Shown here: positions 62,556 through 64,000 of the stretch, one piece after another
How positions within the stretch are numbered: the first letter of the stretch is position 1
Layout: each line of letters opens with the position of its first letter
DNA from: Chitinophaga pinensis
GTDB taxonomy: Bacteria; Bacteroidota; Bacteroidia; Chitinophagales; Chitinophagaceae
Reading direction: 5' to 3'
DNA: 64,000 nucleotides
NCBI GenBank assembly: GCA_945862385.1
Contig: CAMAXV010000013.1
Coordinates: forward strand, 17,843 to 81,842
Program-made: the position numbers and the translations under genes
Notes under the pieces: model-generated
Databases searched by the model: none
What the model saw: the letters and a program-made list of their open reading frames with translations, nothing else
What the model was told of the DNA's origin: nothing

Positions 62556-64000
62556 ATGCAAAAGCTATTTGTCATTATTTTTTTATGCCTCATTTCAGCC
62601 GGACAACTGTCTGCACAAAAGGTTCAAAAAACGGCCAGCTCACCTAAGCTTGTTGTGGGGGTAATGGTAGATCAGATGCGCTGGGATTTTATTTACAGAT
62701 ACAAGGCAAAGTATGGTGAAAATGGATTTAAACGGATATTGAGAGAGGGATTCTCCAATGAGAATGCACATATTCCTTATGCCCAGACAGTAACAGCTGC
62801 TGGTCATGCCTGTGTTTATACGGGGTCAGTTCCAGCGGTTAATGGCATTATGGGGAATGAATGGTATGACCGCAGCCTGAAACGTCAGGTATATTGTGTA
62901 GAGGATGATTCGGTTAAAATTGTTGGGGGGAATCCAAGCAAAGAACCCATGTCTCCCAAAAACCTGATGACAACTACAGTAACCGACGAACTTGAATTGG
63001 CAACTAATTTCCGCTCTAAAGTAATTGGTGTGGCCATTAAAGATCGGGGTAGTATTTTGCCTGCAGGACATGCTGGAGATGCCGCTTATTGGTATGATGC
63101 AGCCTCGGGTAATTTTGTTTCCAGTACCTGGTACATGCCTTCGCTAATGCCATGGGCTGATGCTTTTAATAAAAGAAAAGTGGTTGACTCACTCTATAAG
63201 CTCAACTGGAACCTCAGCCAGCCAATGGACCAATACACGCAAAGTGATAACAGCCACCCGTCTTATGCTAAAAACCCATTTCCACGGAAACTTGATGGTA
63301 ATGTTGGCAAGAGTTATGGGGCTATTGCTTCTACACCATGGGGTAACACACTGACGCTTGCCTTTTCGAAGGCTGCAGTTGAAGCTGAAGGTATGGGCGT
63401 TGATAGTATCCCGGATTTTCTGGCAATCAGTCTCTCATCTCCTGACTATATCGGACATGCATTTGGTCCCAATTCAGTAGAGATTGAAGATACCTACCTG
63501 AAACTCGACAAAGATCTTGGGGCATTTCTTGATTACCTGGATAAAAAGGTAGGTAAAGGCAATTACACTTTTTTCCTTACTGCAGATCATGGTGTGGCAC
63601 ATAATCCTGCATTCCTGCAAGCTCATCAGATTCCTGCATTAGGGATGAAATCAAGCAAAAAAGCGGAAACGAATACCATGTTGAAATTTGGTCTAAAGCG
63701 CCTGGTAGAAGCAAATGCCAATTATCAGGTTTACCTTGACCGCAGTCATATCGATTCAGCAGGAGTTGATTTTTCTTCAGTGAAAAGGTATTTCATTCAG
63801 GAATTGATGAAAGAGCCGGATGTACAGTTTGCTTTTGACAATGAAAATATCAGTGCTGTAAACATGCCTGCAGAATTTAAAGAAATGTTCCAAAAAGGAT
63901 TTAACCACAAGTTGGCTGGCGATGTGCAGGTTGTTTATAAGCCGGGGTATTTCTTCGGCTCCTCGCCAATGGGAACTACCCATGGTTCTATGTATCCTTA
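62556..64000 (+). CDS. pafA: PafA-like alkaline phosphatase (3' end outside window)
   Basis: At least 481 codons, open at the window end. A signal peptide (MQKLFVIIFLCLISAGQLSA) precedes an alkaline-phosphatase-superfamily domain. The active-site set of the Bacteroidota enzyme PafA can be read: D39 in VMVDQMRWD, nucleophile T80 in AQTVTAAGHA, N101 in GNEWYDR, K162 and R164 in AIKDRGS, D297 and H301 in SPDYIGHAFGP, D344 and H345 in TADHGVAHN, and a late histidine in GTTHGSMYP. These positions parallel PafA closely. It should be a calcium-independent secreted phosphomonoesterase that releases phosphate, inferred from the family. Confidence 0.92.
   Translation, partial: MQKLFVIIFLCLISAGQLSAQKVQKTASSPKLVVGVMVDQMRWDFIYRYKAKYGENGFKRILREGFSNENAHIPYAQTVTAAGHACVYTGSVPAVNGIMGNEWYDRSLKRQVYCVEDDSVKIVGGNPSKEPMSPKNLMTTTVTDELELATNFRSKVIGVAIKDRGSILPAGHAGDAAYWYDAASGNFVSSTWYMPSLMPWADAFNKRKVVDSLYKLNWNLSQPMDQYTQSDNSHPSYAKNPFPRKLDGNVGKSYGAIASTPWGNTLTLAFSKAAVEAEGMGVDSIPDFLAISLSSPDYIGHAFGPNSVEIEDTYLKLDKDLGAFLDYLDKKVGKGNYTFFLTADHGVAHNPAFLQAHQIPALGMKSSKKAETNTMLKFGLKRLVEANANYQVYLDRSHIDSAGVDFSSVKRYFIQELMKEPDVQFAFDNENISAVNMPAEFKEMFQKGFNHKLAGDVQVVYKPGYFFGSSPMGTTHGSMYP

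Noticed and set aside
1..64000. tRNA, rRNA, tmRNA or other standard RNA genes
   Set aside because: The gaps were read for tRNA-like cloverleaf ends and none was found. All intergenic regions are under 300 nt and mostly hold promoters or terminators.
1..64000. Mobile elements, phage genes, toxin-antitoxin or defence systems
   Set aside because: No transposase, integrase, restriction, or toxin-like protein was recognised, and composition is uniform. The window looks like stable core chromosome.

Overview
The window is a compact, roughly 42-44% GC stretch of a Bacteroidota chromosome, most likely from the order Chitinophagales (family Chitinophagaceae or a close relative). The evidence is Bacteroidota-type promoters (TTTG about 19-20 nt upstream of TAnnTTTG) before many genes, A-rich start regions that almost always lack a Shine-Dalgarno sequence, a type III glutamine synthetase, a fused-type E1 2-oxoacid dehydrogenase ending, a PafA-type phosphatase, and the S10-spc ribosomal gene order used by this phylum. 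The family assignment is inference; the phylum is secure. Nearly everything is core housekeeping. I see no prophage, transposase, CRISPR array, tRNA or rRNA gene, and no coding-free gap longer than 300 bases.

Layout. 1-9.1 kb: end of an E1 dehydrogenase gene, yebC with a DCC-family gene, a lipoprotein with two similar halves, and a transport block (APC amino-acid permease, dicarboxylate/amino-acid symporter, DedA protein, two divergent paralogous MFS carriers). 9.1-15.1 kb: a heptamer repeat, malate dehydrogenase, elongation factor P with an atypical tip loop, accB-accC, and glnN. 15.2-27.9 kb: purL, pyrG, yidC with a secreted protein, a TPR protein, comA-aroE, an overlapping three-gene minus-strand operon (HolD-like protein, rdgB, thioesterase), and ilvE.

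28.0-43.6 kb is the translation block: rpsL-rpsG, a terminator, fusA, a terminator, then rpsJ to secY-map in the classic S10-spc order. It includes a 59-residue L30 gene (rpmD), a structured 271-nt spacer between rpsJ and rplC, and a rare strong Shine-Dalgarno before rpsH. The usual continuation (infA, rpmJ, rpsM, rpsK, rpsD, rpoA, rplQ) is absent. 43.7-49.7 kb: a secreted M20 peptidase, a HI0933-type flavoprotein, a putative Tat-exported class V PLP enzyme, and rpsA with a textbook Shine-Dalgarno and a GTG start.

49.7-64 kb: a PlsC-like acyltransferase, a minus-strand set (photolyase-related protein, dipeptide epimerase, thioesterase), an SDR enzyme, mgtE, aroK-DUF423, ftsK, a LolA-like protein, ubiX, a candidate small RNA, an alpha-oxoamine synthase of the serine palmitoyltransferase type, and a PafA-like phosphatase cut by the window end.

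The best second-look items are molecular oddities inside ordinary genes: a photolyase-like protein that has lost most of its iron-sulfur ligands, an EF-P without the canonical PGKG loop, strong Shine-Dalgarno sites on rpsH and rpsA only, the rpsJ-rplC leader, and the co-presence of a phosphosulfolactate synthase with an alpha-oxoamine synthase, which could point to sulfonolipid synthesis.
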